This document shows, piece by piece, positions 35,835-47,189 of a stretch of DNA of 64,000 bases. The stretch comes from Cannabis sativa. Lineage: Eukaryota > Streptophyta > Magnoliopsida > Rosales > Cannabaceae. The notes under the pieces were generated by a model, which saw only the letters and a program-made list of their open reading frames with translations, had not been told where the DNA came from and did no database searches. The stretch lies in NCBI RefSeq assembly GCF_029168945.1, contig NC_083602.1, positions 69,088,600 through 69,152,599 on the forward strand, in the 5' to 3' direction. Position 1 is the first letter of the stretch, and the number at the start of each line of letters is the position of its first letter. Position numbers and translations under genes: made by a program.

Positions 35835-36894
35835 CTAATCTGCTGCTCTTTGAGACAATAATGCCATCAACCTTTGACACTGCATAGCACTTAGACTTGA
35901 AACCAGGTCTTGATCTCCTTTAACAGCATCACCACCATTGTTCTCGTTTCCTTCAGAATTAGTCTCAATGTTTGCAACAGATGGTTTAACATTTCCATTC
36001 CCAACAGATTCAGCATTTCTATTAGGAAATTTACCATACAGCTTGTGTCCAGGGGGATAGCCGTGCAACCTGTAACATTTTGACATAATGTGGCCAACCA
36101 CACCCCAATGATGATGAATCGTCTTAGGCTTAAAAGGTTGGACACTACCAGCAAACTGACCAGAATTAGATTCAGATGTGGACTTATCATGATTAGAAGA
36201 ATTAGGCAGGGATTGAGAAATGTTACTCAGAGATCTTTGTCTTTCCTCCTGAATGATAGATGCATAAGCTTTATTGATGTTTGGAAGTGGCTCCTGCATT
36301 AAAATCTGAGATCGAGCAGCACTGTACGACTCATTCAGACCAACCAGAAACTCAAGAACGCAATCCTCCTCTTGATGATCTTGATATGTTTTCATAGCTC
36401 CACAAGTGCAGGCTGGGGGAGGTCGATATTCTTGAATGAGATCTCATAGAGTTTTGAGACGAGTAAAGCAACTAGTAACAGTATCAGTTCCCTGAGCCAG
36501 GGATTGCTTAGATCTAATAGCTTCAAAAACACGATGAGCATTCTTCTGATTGAATCGTTCTTCAAGATTTTTTCAAATTGTAGTGGCATTCTCCATATAC
36601 ATGATGCTCTCAGCTATTTCATTCGACACGGCATGAAGGATCCAAGAGATCGCTGTACTGTTACATCGATGCCATAGCTCAAAGTCATCATCGTCTTCAT
36701 CGAGCTCTGGAAGTTTGCCATTGACGAACTTCAGCTTGTTCCTCGCGATTAAGGCAACACTCATAACCCTCCGCCATGAACTATAGTTTTCACAACCAGT
36801 AAGAATCTTGGGAGCCAGACTGGCTCCGGGATGATCACTGTTGGATAGAAAATAAGGATTTCTAGCATCATTGGAAAAAGATCGGCCACCAGGA
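35835..36894 (-). pseudogene. Copia-1 gag
   Basis: From the solo LTR edge: NPYFLSNSDHPGASLAPKIL, YSSWRRVMSVALIARNKLKF, then after a frameshift EERFNQKNAHRVFEAIR and an in-frame stop near 36448. RPPPACTCGAMKTYQ leads into DHQEEDCVLEFLVGLNESY and QILMQEPLPNINKAY. The nucleocapsid reads HHHWGVVGHIMSKCYRLHGYPP: the first two cysteines of the CCHC knuckle are gone. This gag type with PPACTCG and YRLHGYPPGHK is common in short-LTR plant copias. Several lesions make it non-functional. Confidence 0.85.
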
Positions 36895-38791
36895 TGTTGG
36901 AAATTATTTTACCAGGATCTTAGATCTACTCACAAGTATGTTTATTAACATCCTAAATATGAACTTTCTAAAACGATGAAATAAACACATATAAAGTTTA
37001 AGAAACCTTACATTGGGTGCAGCGGAATATAATGACTCATTCCGTTCAGATATCTAGCCCTTGATTCCTTTCTGTAGCAGAGCATTATCAATATCTGAAC
37101 CTGGATCTCTTTCTCTGAATCTTTGATGCTGAATCTCCTTTGCTGATGATCTTTCTTCACGATCTTCCTCACTATGATTGAGGTATCACTTGATGTGTGT
37201 GGGCACTACTCATACACTAAGGATTTCGAAATTATCAAGGAAGAAGAGAGAGAGTGGTCAGCTAAAGATAGGGAGAGAGAAGGCTCAGTTTTTCTGAATC
37301 AGAAGAAGTCAGAAGAAAAGTGTGTAATTTTCCTGAAGCCTTCACTATCTATTTATAGCATTCCACTAGGGTTAGATTTGAATTATATGGCATTAAAATA
37401 ATGAAAAAAATCAATTTAAAATAGCTATATAGGTGGCCGGCCATACATAAGTGGATTGGGCCTTGGGCTTTGCAATTTTGCAATTTTAACACCTTTTGTA
37501 TCTGATTTTCTCAAAAATGCCAATTTCCTAATTCAAACATTTAAATGCCAATTCTAACTATTTAATAACTATAAATAATTATTAAATAATATTGTCATTT
37601 ATCATATTTATTAATTGAACCATACAAAGTATCATAATTAACAAATATGCCCCTATAAACTCTTTCTTTACAATTTCGCCCTTACTTAGTGAAAATTTCA
37701 CAAATAGACATAGTCTAATTCGTGAATTATAATTGATTAATCAAAACCAATTACATGAGTCTTACAAGCAATATTATCTCAACTAGTGGGGGGACCATGG
37801 GTCTATATAACCGAGCTTCCAATAAGTAGATCAAGAATTTAGCACTAAAATTCACTAACTTATTAATTCTTCGTTGAATCCACGCATAGAACTTAGAATT
37901 GCACTCTCAGTTATATAGAATGCTCTATATGTTCCACCATATAGACACATCATTAGTTATCCATTGTTATAATCCTAATGTGATCAATGATCCTCTATAT
38001 GAATGATCTACACTGTAAAGGGATTAAATTACCGTTACACCCTACAATGCATTTATTCCTTAAAACACTTGACCCCGTATAAATGATATTTTAGCTAATG
38101 TGAAATGAGTACTCCACCATTTATGTTCGTTTGGTCAAGCTCGAAGGAGATCATCCTTTGCTTACTATTCGCCAGATAGAAGCTATAGATTCCATGTTTA
38201 TGATAGCGCTCCCACTCAATTGCACTACCGTGTTCCCAAAAAGTACGTATCACCCTGACCAAAAGGTAGGCTTAACTAACAATTCAAGGAACACGAATAG
38301 CCTTTCAAGATTGAGCCTAATCATAACAGGATTAAGATCATTTGATCTAGGATCAACTAGGCGATATTGACTTGAATAGATTTTACGGTAAGTTTAATTA
38401 AATCTAAGTCAAAGTTCAATATCGGTCCCTTCCGATGCATACTCCATGCAACCAACCTGAGCTTTACTTTAACCAATGTTCTGGAAAGAACATAGTATTT
38501 CTCCAAATGCAAGTAAACTCTTGTTGTAGATTATCATATCAGTAAAACCCTGTGTCTGATAAATCTAGGAAACTTTATTCACATAGTCATGTTTACTTTA
38601 CAATGTGTTGACGGCACAATAAACAGGATCAAGTATGTGAAAAGGGTTTCAGATGAATTTATACATTATGTACATATAATCATGAAATAAATCATGTGAA
38701 CCATGCAACATTAAATGTTATTTGTGATCTATATTAATAAGTAAATCTGATTATATTGAAATGAGTTTTATTTAGGGCATAAAACCCAACA
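36895..38791 (-). mobile_element. Solo LTR (1,897 bp) near the start of Copia-1 gag
   Basis: TGTTGGAAATT...AAACCCAACA with CAGGA on both sides (36890-36894 and 38792-38796). Collinear with 33278-35168 and clearly of the same family. It splits gag between FSALDP and GGRSFSNDARN. Confidence 0.92.
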
Positions 38792-38796
38792 CAGGA

Positions 38797-38864
38797 TCCA
38801 ATGCAGAGAATCGATTCGAATCTTCAGTCGAGCTTCGAGTTTGAGCTCCTCCACCTCAAGCCAT
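38797..38864 (-). pseudogene. Copia-1 gag start
   Basis: ATG at 38864, then Ala, then an in-frame TGA at codon 3; GGGAQTRSSTEDSNRFSALDP leads to the solo LTR. The ATG is about 50 nt from the PBS, a very short leader. Confidence 0.65.
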
Positions 38865-38914
38865 GAAGAAGAAGAATAACAGAAGGAAACGAGAATGGAT
38901 TTTACACAGAGTTT

Positions 38915-38927
38915 GGCTCCGATACCA
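38915..38927 (-). other. Copia-1 primer-binding site
   Basis: TGGTATCGGAGCC immediately follows the 5' LTR on the minus strand. It matches the usual initiator-Met PBS TGGTATCAGAGC except for one base. Confidence 0.85.
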
Positions 38928-39149
38928 TTTTACCAAACAAGCAAGAAAAGAGAGAAAAATAATTTTGTGTATTATTGATTCATTGAAAAATGAACAGAGT
39001 ACAATGAACTGGTTTATATACAGTGATGAAATGAGAGAAGCTAACTAACTGCTAACCAACTGAAAAATAACAGATTCTAACTAACACTAATAGCTGTCAT
39101 AACAACCTTCCTAACCAACTAAAGCCACTTAACTAACTCTATCTTGATA
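38928..39149 (-). repeat. Copia-1 5' LTR (222 bp)
   Basis: Intact LTR. On the element's own strand it reads TATCAAG...GGTAAAA, with non-canonical ends in place of TG...CA. The flanking GTCTC and the abutting PBS fix the borders. It contains the empty gypsy target 'aatagctgtcataac'. Confidence 0.9.
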
Positions 39150-39580
39150 GTCTCATTCAAGATAAAATATATATTGTTTTGGGGACAAATTTTTTTGTCT
39201 TGTTTGTTTGGATTTGCCACGAGTATGCTGATTTGATGATCTGACTAGTTAATGCATTGAAGTTTATTTCTTATTAGATAATTGCTAAAGTAAGTTATGA
39301 GTAATTGTAATGGTAATATAGTAGTAGTAGTTCTTTCTAGGCTAATTTGTCACGATGATTGGGCACCATCAGCATAATTTTTTATTAAGTTTTCTCTTTC
39401 TTCTTTGTAACTTTTCCAACATTGTCACATGTTGCTTAAACACATTGGTATAACACAGAGAACTCTTCAGCAAAAGTGTTGGGGAAGTTGCATGGGTGTT
39501 GAGCACCATAAGCATAAGCATATCTGTTGTTATTGTTATTGCTAGTCTTAAGTATTGTGTTTTGTCTTATTGTTGTAGAT

Positions 39581-41354
39581 ATGACAAAAGTATCACCTAT
39601 GAAGAAAGCGCAAAGAGCTTCATCAAGTCGTCATAATAATAAAAAAAAGTAAGATCTCTTCATCAAGTCATCGTGGTGGAAAAAAGAATGTTGTTTTTCA
39701 GGTATTTTTTTAAATAAAATTTATTATACTTGTTAACGCATATTTTTGTTAACTAAAATTTGAGCCTAATAATGATACTCTCACATAGAAAAATAAAAAC
39801 AGTAAAGTAAAAAGTATAAACACAAAGGATTTTTTTACTTGGTTTTGCAGTTAAAATTCTGCATAGTCCACGAGTCAATCTCATTAGATTTCTGATAGTT
39901 TTTTAGGAACCTTTTTCTCTTATGATTTTTTGCGTCCCTTTTTTGATCTAACTTGCCACTATTTATAATCACATAGTAGGTAGTTAATTACAGAGTTGAC
40001 TGTAATCTTTACAACGTTTATCCCCTGAAATAATGAGGCTTGATTACATATCACGTAGTATAAATGGGATTATTATTTGAATATCACACAGCTGTGATTT
40101 ATCCGCTTTTACTGGGTCAAAATGATCGTGTATTTAAACACGTTTTAAATCACATCATTCTGGGATGTCTCGACAGGAACTTGGTTCCAATGACCTTGAT
40201 AGCGAGCTGGAGCTTTCTCCCCTATTTTTCTGAGGTCAACGTTGTACACCTTGTTGCCTCTTTGTTTGAAGGCTTAATGCTTCATTTTGACAATCACAAT
40301 TCTTATTAACAGAGAGTACTTCGGCAGTCATCATAATTCGAATGCCAGCTTCTGACTCGTCAAGACTATAAGTCGCACTGAAAGATGTCTAAAGTTGATT
40401 AGTGAAAGTAACAGGTGCACGCCTTCCTATAGCGAGAGAGGCGCCTCGCTTATTAGGGCTTGAGTCCACCCAACTGTTATACTTAGTTTATACATTGTAT
40501 ACTAAGTGTTTTCACAATCAATATGCATTACTTTCATCTTCCCAGGTGCAACGAAGTTGATGTCTCGCTTTATGCATCCAATGACATATGGTTTCTCATT
40601 AATACACTAGGCAACAGTTTGTATATCTTTACCTCGCATAAGACCTTATAGTTGGCGAGTTGCAAGTATACTATGTTACTTACAAAATTAATGAGTTATT
40701 CCATTAAAAGTGATTTCATGGATTCATATTCCCCTTAACTTGACACATGTCCTCTATTGAAATGGTGGTCGAATTTCAGGTATAACAATACTTAATGTGT
40801 TTGAAGAAATATTGATTCTTTTTTTCTTGCTTTGTTTATGTGCACTAAAAATTAGATGAATATGCATTAGTAATTATGTACAAAAACATATGTTAATTGC
40901 CCTGCCGACACATTTTGAGTTTTATTTTTTGCACTTATATTTAGTAAGCTGATACATAAACCTTTGAAATTATTATGGTAATTGGTAGGTGTAGTTTCTA
41001 TTGTATGTTCTAATTGATGCTGATAGTTCTTTTAATTTTTTTTTTCTTTTTTGACCTTAGTTGTTATTCAATGTTTGCTTTGTATGTAGGATTTAGGTGC
41101 TGAAAAATTTACTTCTGATGATTCTCGCATCTATGTTGCATGTCTATGGCACGATTTTATTTGTATAAAAAAGTTTCTAAGCAATTCACAGCTACAAAAG
41201 TTGAGAGAGCCATGTTTTGGATATATTTTAGATTTTGATGAATCTATCAAACCAGCACAAATGATTATGCACTATCTCTTACTTCATTAGGAGTGCAATT
41301 CTAATGGAAATGAGCTTCAATTAAGTCTTAATAGCAATAAAGTGAAGTTCAGTA
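39581..41354 (+). pseudogene. DUF1985-like gene, 5' exons
   Basis: After an acceptor-like TTGTTGTAG, an ATG at 39581 opens a basic N-terminus (MTKVSPMKKAQRASSSRH) that stops at 39650-39652. A splice donor CAG|GTATTT follows at 39702. A second exon starts after TGTATGTAG at 41091: DLGAEKFTSDDSRIYV, then LQKLREPCFGYILDFDES and, after an internal TAG, NGNELQLSLNSNKVKFS up to the Copia-3 insertion. With the part after 51450 it resembles the plant DUF1985 domain, usually found in Mutator-like (Ulp1-carrying) transposons and scattered gene remnants. The intron holds a solo LTR. Internal stops show it is dead; whether the origin is a host gene or a transposon is open. Confidence 0.55.
39731..40787 (-). 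mobile_element. Gypsy-type solo LTR in an intron (1,057 bp)
   Basis: TGTTAACGC...GGTATAACA with ATACT on each side (39726-39730 and 40788-40792). It shares the phrase TAGTCCACGAGTC and its position with the Tat LTR at 8453, hence the strand assigned. No coding sequence is inside. Confidence 0.75.
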
Positions 41355-43237
41355 TGTTGGAAGTTATTTTACCAGGAACTTAGATCTACTCACAAGTATG
41401 TTGATTTAACAACCTAAATATGAACTTCTAAAACGATATGAAATTAAACACATAAGAGTATTAGAAATCTTACAGTGATTGCAGCGGAATATATATGTCT
41501 CCTCCCACTCAGATCTCTAACCCTTGATTCCTTTCTGTAGCAGAGTATAATCAAGATCTGAGCCCGATAGTCCTTCTTTGTTATCTCTGAAATCTACACA
41601 GCCTTCCTCACTATGATTGAGGTATTACTTCATGTGTGTGGGCACTACTCTAGCACTCATACATTTCGAAACAGTGAAGGAATAGAGAGAGAGAGGGTGG
41701 CGGCTCAGAGAGAATTTTCTGAGAGAAAATTCTTTCAGAATAATGCTGTGAAAAGCTTGTACAGTTGTATGAAACTCTGAAGCCTTTGCCTTCTATTTAT
41801 AGAAGACCACCAAGAGCTATGATTGACATTTTGAACTGAGAAAATCAAAGGGAAAAGGAAGGTAAAGGGGCCGGCCTAGGCAATGTGGAAACAAGGCTTG
41901 CCTCTTTTCCAACTTTCCTTTTCCTACACTTGATAGTTTCACTTTTTGTGAAAAATTGCCAATTCCATTGTTCAACCATATTAATGATAAATCTAATTAT
42001 TTAATAATTAAAAATAATTATCAAATAATATATTATCATTTATTTTATTAATAATGAAACTAATTAAAGTTTCCTAATTAATAAATATGCCCTTCAAAAT
42101 CTCTATTTACTGTTTTGCCCTTAATAAGTGCTAAATTCTCAAACTGACAAGTCCATCTTGAGAATTTTTAATTGATTAATTAAAATCAATTAAATGAGTC
42201 CTACAAGTAATATCATCTCAACTAGTGAGGGGACCATGGGTCTATATATCCGAGCTTCCAATAAGCAGATCTAGAATTTACCACTTAAATTCACTGACTT
42301 ATTAATTCTTCGTTGAATCCACACATAGAACTCAGAATTGCACTCTCAGTATATAGAATGCTCTATATGTTCCAACATATAGACACATTATTAGTTATCC
42401 ATTGTTATAATCCTAATGTGATCAATGATCCTCTATATGGATGATCTACACTGTAAAGGGACTTAAATTACCGTAAGACCCTACAATGTATTTTATCCTT
42501 AAAACACTTAACCCTGTATAAATGATATTTCAACTAAGTGAAATGAGTACTCAATCATTTATCTCGTTTGGTTAAGCTCGAAGGAAATCACCCGTTGCTT
42601 ACTATTCGCCAAATAAAAGCTATAGATTCCATATTTATGTTAGCGCTCCCACTCAATCGCACTACCGTGTTCCCAAAATGTATGTATTGCCCAGACTTAA
42701 GTTTTAGGCTTAACTAACAAATCAAAGAACACGAATAATACTCTTGAAATTAAGCCTAACCATATCAGGATTTAGATCATGTGATCTAGGATCAACTTAT
42801 GATATTGAATTGAATAGATGTTTACGGTAAGTTTCAAAATCTAATTCAAAGTTCAATATCGGTCCATTCCAATGCATACTCCATGCATCCAACCTGAGCT
42901 TTACTTTAACCTATGTTCTGGAAAGAACATAACATTTCTCCAAATGTAAGTAAACTCTGTTGTAGATTGTCATATCAGTGAAACCCAGTGTTCTGATAAA
43001 TCTAGGAATACTTTATTCACATAGTCATGTTTATTTTCGAGTGTGTTGACAACACAATAAACATGTTCAAGTATGTGAAAAGGGTTTGGATGAATTTATA
43101 AATCAAATAGACAAGCAATTGATTAAGTGAACCAAAACATACACAAGTGAATGAAAAATTACTTCTGTTACTTTATTGATATAGAATAATCTGGATTACA
43201 TTGAAACAGAGTTTTATTTAGGGCATAAAACCCAACA
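41355..43237 (-). repeat. Copia-3 3' LTR
   Basis: 1,883 bp, the same length as the right copy, with no net indel. Confidence 0.93.
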
Positions 43238-43252
43238 AACTCCCACTTGCAC
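43238..43252 (-). other. Copia-3 polypurine tract
   Basis: GTGCAAGTGGGAGTT on the minus strand, identical to the Copia-2 tract. Confidence 0.8.
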
Positions 43253-43266
43253 TAATATAAAACAAA

Positions 43267-44775
43267 TCAGTACATTTCAATTAATCCTAAATTCTGACGG
43301 TGCTTTTCGAATGAAGTTACTGCCAAGACTTTGGTGAATGGATCAGCCAAGTTATCCTGCGTATCCACTTTCTCCACCAGTACATCCCCTCTTGCCACAT
43401 ATTCTCTGATAATATGATACTTTCTTTCTATGTGCTTACTTCTCTTGTGGCTCCGAGGTTCCTTACTGTTGGCTATAGCTCCAGTGTTATCACAAAGCAG
43501 GACTAGAGGCCTTTCCATTCCAGGAACTACACCAAGACTGGTGAAGAACTTCCTAAGCCAGACAACCTCTTTAGCTGCTTCAGCCGCAGCTATGTATTCT
43601 ACTTCCATGGTAGAATCCGAAATCGCAGTTTGTTTAGCACTTCTCCAAACCACTGCTCCACCCCCAAGAGTAAACACCATCCCAGATGTAGATTTCCTGT
43701 CTTCAAGACATCCCTGGAAATCTGAGTCTGTATAGCCTAAGGGATTCAAAGCACCACCCTTGTAGACTAATACATAATCTCTTGTACTCTTTAAGTATTT
43801 CAAAATATACTTAACCGCGTTCCAATGTACCCTTCCTGGATTTGACTGATACCTGCTCACGATTCCAACTGCATAGCAGATGTCAGGTCTAGTGCATAGC
43901 ATAGCATACATTAGACTTCCAACTGCAGAAGCATAAGGAATTTTTGCCATGTCTTCTATCTCTTGAGGATCAGTAGGACACTGTTCCTTAGATAGACGGA
44001 TACCATGTCTAGAGGGCATGTTTGCCCCTTTGGTATTGGTCATGGAAAATCTCTCAAGAACTTTGTCAATGTAAGTTGTTTGAGAGAGAGCAAGGGATCT
44101 GTTCTTCCGGTTTCTGACAATCTGAATACCAAGAACATAGGCTGCCTCAACCAAGTCTTTCATGTGGAATTGAGTGTCAAGCCATTCCTTGATGTGAGTC
44201 ATTTTCTTGACATTGTTTCCAATGATCAAAATGTCATCAACATAAAGGACCAGGAATACTACTACTTGGTTTTCCTTGAGTTGGTAAACACAAGGTTCAT
44301 CTTCATTCTGATGAAAGCCGTAGGTCTTGATGATCTCATCAAACCTTTTGTTCCATGAGCGAGAAGCTTGCTTAAGCCCATATATGGACCTATTTAATTT
44401 GCAAACTTTATTCTCCTGCCCAGGAAGAACATAACCTTCTGGTTGCTCCATATAGATGGTTTCTTCAAGAAGCCCATTAAGAAAGGTTGTCTTGACATCC
44501 ATTTGCCAGATTTCATAATCTAAAGCGGCAGCTATGGAGAGAAGAATTCGGATGGATTTGAGCATGGCAACAGGACTAAAAGTTTCCTCATAGTCCACAC
44601 CTTCTCTTTGGGTATAACCCTTGGCGACCAGTCTAGCTTTGAAAGTTTCGACTTCGCCTCCAGCACCTCTTTTCTTCTTGTAGACCCATTTACATCCAAT
44701 TGGACGAAAATCTTCAGGTGGTTCTACATATTCCCAGACTTTGTTCTTTTTCATGGAATCCATTTCTGAATCCAT
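43267..44775 (-). pseudogene. Copia-3 reverse transcriptase and RNase H
   Basis: An open frame of about 500 codons. RT: VWEYVEPPEDFRPIGCKWVYK, FKARLVAKGYTQREGVDYEETF, QMDVKTTFLNGLLEE, RSIYGLKQASRSW, the catalytic LVLYVDDILIIGNN and AYVLGIQIVR. RNase H: YTDSDFQGCLEDRKSTSG, VVWRSAKQTAISDSTMEVEY, LCDNTGAIAN and HIERKYHIIREYV, ending LADPFTK and LIEMY with a stop just before the polypurine tract. All polymerase and RNase H catalytic acids are present. The in-frame TAA at 44797-44799 separates it from integrase; otherwise this part is intact. Confidence 0.92.
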
Positions 44776-44796
44776 ACCGGCTGACCATCGCTTCCG

Positions 44797-46152
44797 TTAC
44801 GGACTTGCCATTGCCTGTTTATAGGTCAATGGGTCGTCATCAATACCGTCACCAACGACCATATTGATTTCACCATCCAAGCCATAACGAGATGGTTTTG
44901 TAGAAACCCTCCCACTACGACGAGGAGCGGTGACTTTCTGAACAGGAGCTTTAGTAGTAGTTTTTTCAGTTGCTACAACTGAGGGAGTGGGATGTTCCTC
45001 TTCTTGAGTAGAAGAAGATGGTACATTTGAAGGAACAGTATCTGTGAGCATTTCCTCTAATATAATTTCACTTTTCGGTTTGTTGTCTTTCATATAGTTG
45101 TCTTCAAGGAAAGTAGCATTTGTAGAAACAAACACTTTGTTATCCTTGTGACTATAGAATAGTCCACCCCTAGTCTCTTTTGAATTTCCGACAAACATGC
45201 AAACCTCAGTTCGCGATTCCAGTTTGCCTTCTTTCTTTCTTAAGACGTGAGCAGGGCACCCCCAAATCCTATAATGGCGCAAACTAGGTGTGCGACCATT
45301 CCATAGTTCGACGAGTGTCTTAGGGACTGCTTTAGATGGAACACCATTTAGAATGTCGTTTGCCATTTGAATAGCATATCCCCAGAAGGACGTAGACAGA
45401 GTTGAGTAACTCAGCATAGACCTAACCATTTCTAAGAGAGTGCGATTTCTTCTTTCTGCAACTCCATTCTGCTGTGGAGTGCTAGGGGCAGTATATTGGG
45501 ATTCAATTCCAAGTTCAATTAAATGATCTTTGAACTGCATATCCATATATTCTCCACCCCTATCAGTTCGCAAGATCTTTAATGTTTTACCTAATTGGTT
45601 TTGAGCCAAAGCATGAAATTCCTGAAACTTTTCAAACGTTTCAGATTTCTTTTGCATTAGGTAAATAAAACTATATCTAGAGAAATCGTCAATGAAAGTG
45701 ACGAAATACTCATAACCTCCTCTGGCTTTTACATTCAGCGGTCCGCAAACATCTGAATGTACTAACCCTAGGGGTTCTTTGGCACGCTCTCCCTTTGCAG
45801 AGAAAGAACGTTTGGTCATTTTTCCTTCTAGGCAAGACTCGCAGACTGGCAATTCTCCTAAGATGACATTTTTCAATGGACCGTCTTTGGTTAGCCTATT
45901 GAGTCTATCAAAGCCTATATGACCTAAACGTAAATGCCATAGATAAGTTTGATCATCATTATCAATCTCTTTTCTCTTAAGGCTTCTAGGTTTAGCTACA
46001 TTGAAAAGTTCAGTATTTAGTGAGATTTGAGTATCAGGTCTTAAAACATAAAGCCCTCGTTCCATGTTTGCAACACATATATGAAATCCATTACGAGAAA
46101 TTGAACAATTTGAACTCGAAAATTCAATATATAAAATTGTGTCTGTAAACAT
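44797..46152 (-). pseudogene. Copia-3 integrase
   Basis: About 450 codons. The zinc-binding N-terminus is LWHLRLGHIGFDRLNRL ... CESCLEGKM (HHCC complete). The DDE core is VHSDVCGPLNVKARGG, LRTDRGGEY and PQQNGVAERRNRTLLE, all catalytic residues present. Then the conserved GYAIQMANDILN, LRHYRIWGCPAHV and a variable acidic linker ending MASP and TAA (44797). The start of the frame near 46152 is not a real start; it is where a frameshift takes over from the gag-protease frame. Confidence 0.92.
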
Positions 46153-46979
46153 GAAACACTAATCAAGTTTCTACTAAAATTAGGAATATATAAAACATTC
46201 TCTAAAAGTAAAAACTTCTTAGAATTAAACTTGATTCGGGTTGTTCCTCTTGCTTTAACTGATACCAACTCGCCATTTCCAACTTTAAGCTTTAACTCAT
46301 CTGGGTGAAGATTCTCCCAAGTTTCAAGCAGCTGTAATGAAGAACATACATGGTTAGTAGATCCAGAATCAACAATCCAGGAGGATTTGTCGTTCTCTAA
46401 AACACATGATTCAAATACAAAAGCATCACCTTCGTTTGAATTGTCTAGAAGCCTGGGACATTGTTCTTCTTTATGTCCCTTTCCATTACAATTCGCACAT
46501 AGAACATGATGTCTGACATTTGTACTTGAAGAAGCAGCTTTGTTGGAGCCCTCATGCTTAATCTTCTTCCTCTGATTAAAGCTTGCAATGCTAGGAGGTC
46601 TCATTGCAATCAGATCCCGCTCATGGGCCCTCAACTCAGACTCGAGTTTGTCCATGTCGGAGGAGTTAGGATTGTTCAATAAGTAATATAGAACAAAACT
46701 GTTATACTCCCGAGGAAGACTATAAAGTATGAGTTTTACCCATTGTTCCTTTGATAAATCAATTCCTAGTAGATTTGCCTTTTGGAATTTCAGATTCATC
46801 AACAATAGGTGCGAGTTAATGCAACTACCAGGATGCATTTTCACACTATTGAGTTCTTTCGCAAAGATACTAACTAGGAGTGGATCGGGTAGAGGGTTAT
46901 TCATATTTGCACTACAACATATCAATAAATAGAAGTAAGGTTTTGGTTCTATAAATTCATACACAGGTTCAGAAAACAA
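46041..46979 (-). pseudogene. Copia-3 gag (N-terminally deleted) and protease
   Basis: The recognisable gag starts near KMHPGSCINSHLLLMNLKFQ and continues LSKEQWVKLILYSLPREY and DMDKLESELRAHERDLIA. The CCHC knuckle is CANCNGKGHKEEQC. Protease follows with WIVDSGSTNHVC (canonical D-S-G) and LLENVLYIPNFSRNLISVSCL. The usual first 100-150 residues of copia gag are not found between this point and the leader motif at 47056, so the N-terminus appears deleted; the ATG at 46979 gives an unrelated lead-in. The last about 35 codons (46150-46041) are out of frame with pol because of a frameshift. Confidence 0.82.
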
Positions 46980-47055
46980 ACAATCACTTATGTTATAAAA
47001 ATACTAAATCTAACATAGTTTATTTTCCAAGGTTTCCAACGAACTGATACAAGTT

Positions 47056-47189
47056 GTCCCGTTTAGGCGAGAGTCAAAGCATCATCCATTGAATAGAGTT
47101 GTCAATTCATCTAAAATGTCAAACATTCTAGCAACCTTTTATTCGATCAAGATTGGAATTCAGCGTTGTCCCGTTTAGGCGAGAGTCAA
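47056..47189 (-). repeat. Duplicated 22-nt leader motif of Copia-3
   Basis: GTCCCGTTTAGGCGAGAG plus TCAA at 47056-47077 and 47168-47189, 112 bp apart, as in Copia-2. Confidence 0.8.

Larger units (their letters stand above)
8283..39149 (-). mobile_element. Copia-1: Ty1/copia element, host of the nested stack
   Basis: A minus-strand copia element bounded by 222-bp LTRs and a GTCTC target duplication (8278-8282 and 39150-39154). Removing the three insertions it carries and their duplications leaves about 4,882 bp, a normal size for a short-LTR copia. Order from the right: 5' LTR, PBS TGGTATCGGAGCC, gag, protease, integrase, RT, RNase H, polypurine tract CTTGAGGGGGAG, 3' LTR. Gag motifs (NPYFLSNSDHPG, RPPPACTCGAMKTYQ, CYRLHGYPPGHK) suggest the Ale/Ivana side of plant copia; this lineage call is from memory. 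About 5 mismatches in 222 LTR bases make it the oldest insertion of the stack. The coding region has many stops and frameshifts. Confidence 0.9.

Noticed and set aside
34510..38370. 79-codon frames at 34510 and 38131
   Set aside because: Both are the same segment of the two solo LTRs.
43430..44358. Plus-strand frames opposite RT/RNase H of Copia-3
   Set aside because: Shadows of the RT/RNase H coding sequence.
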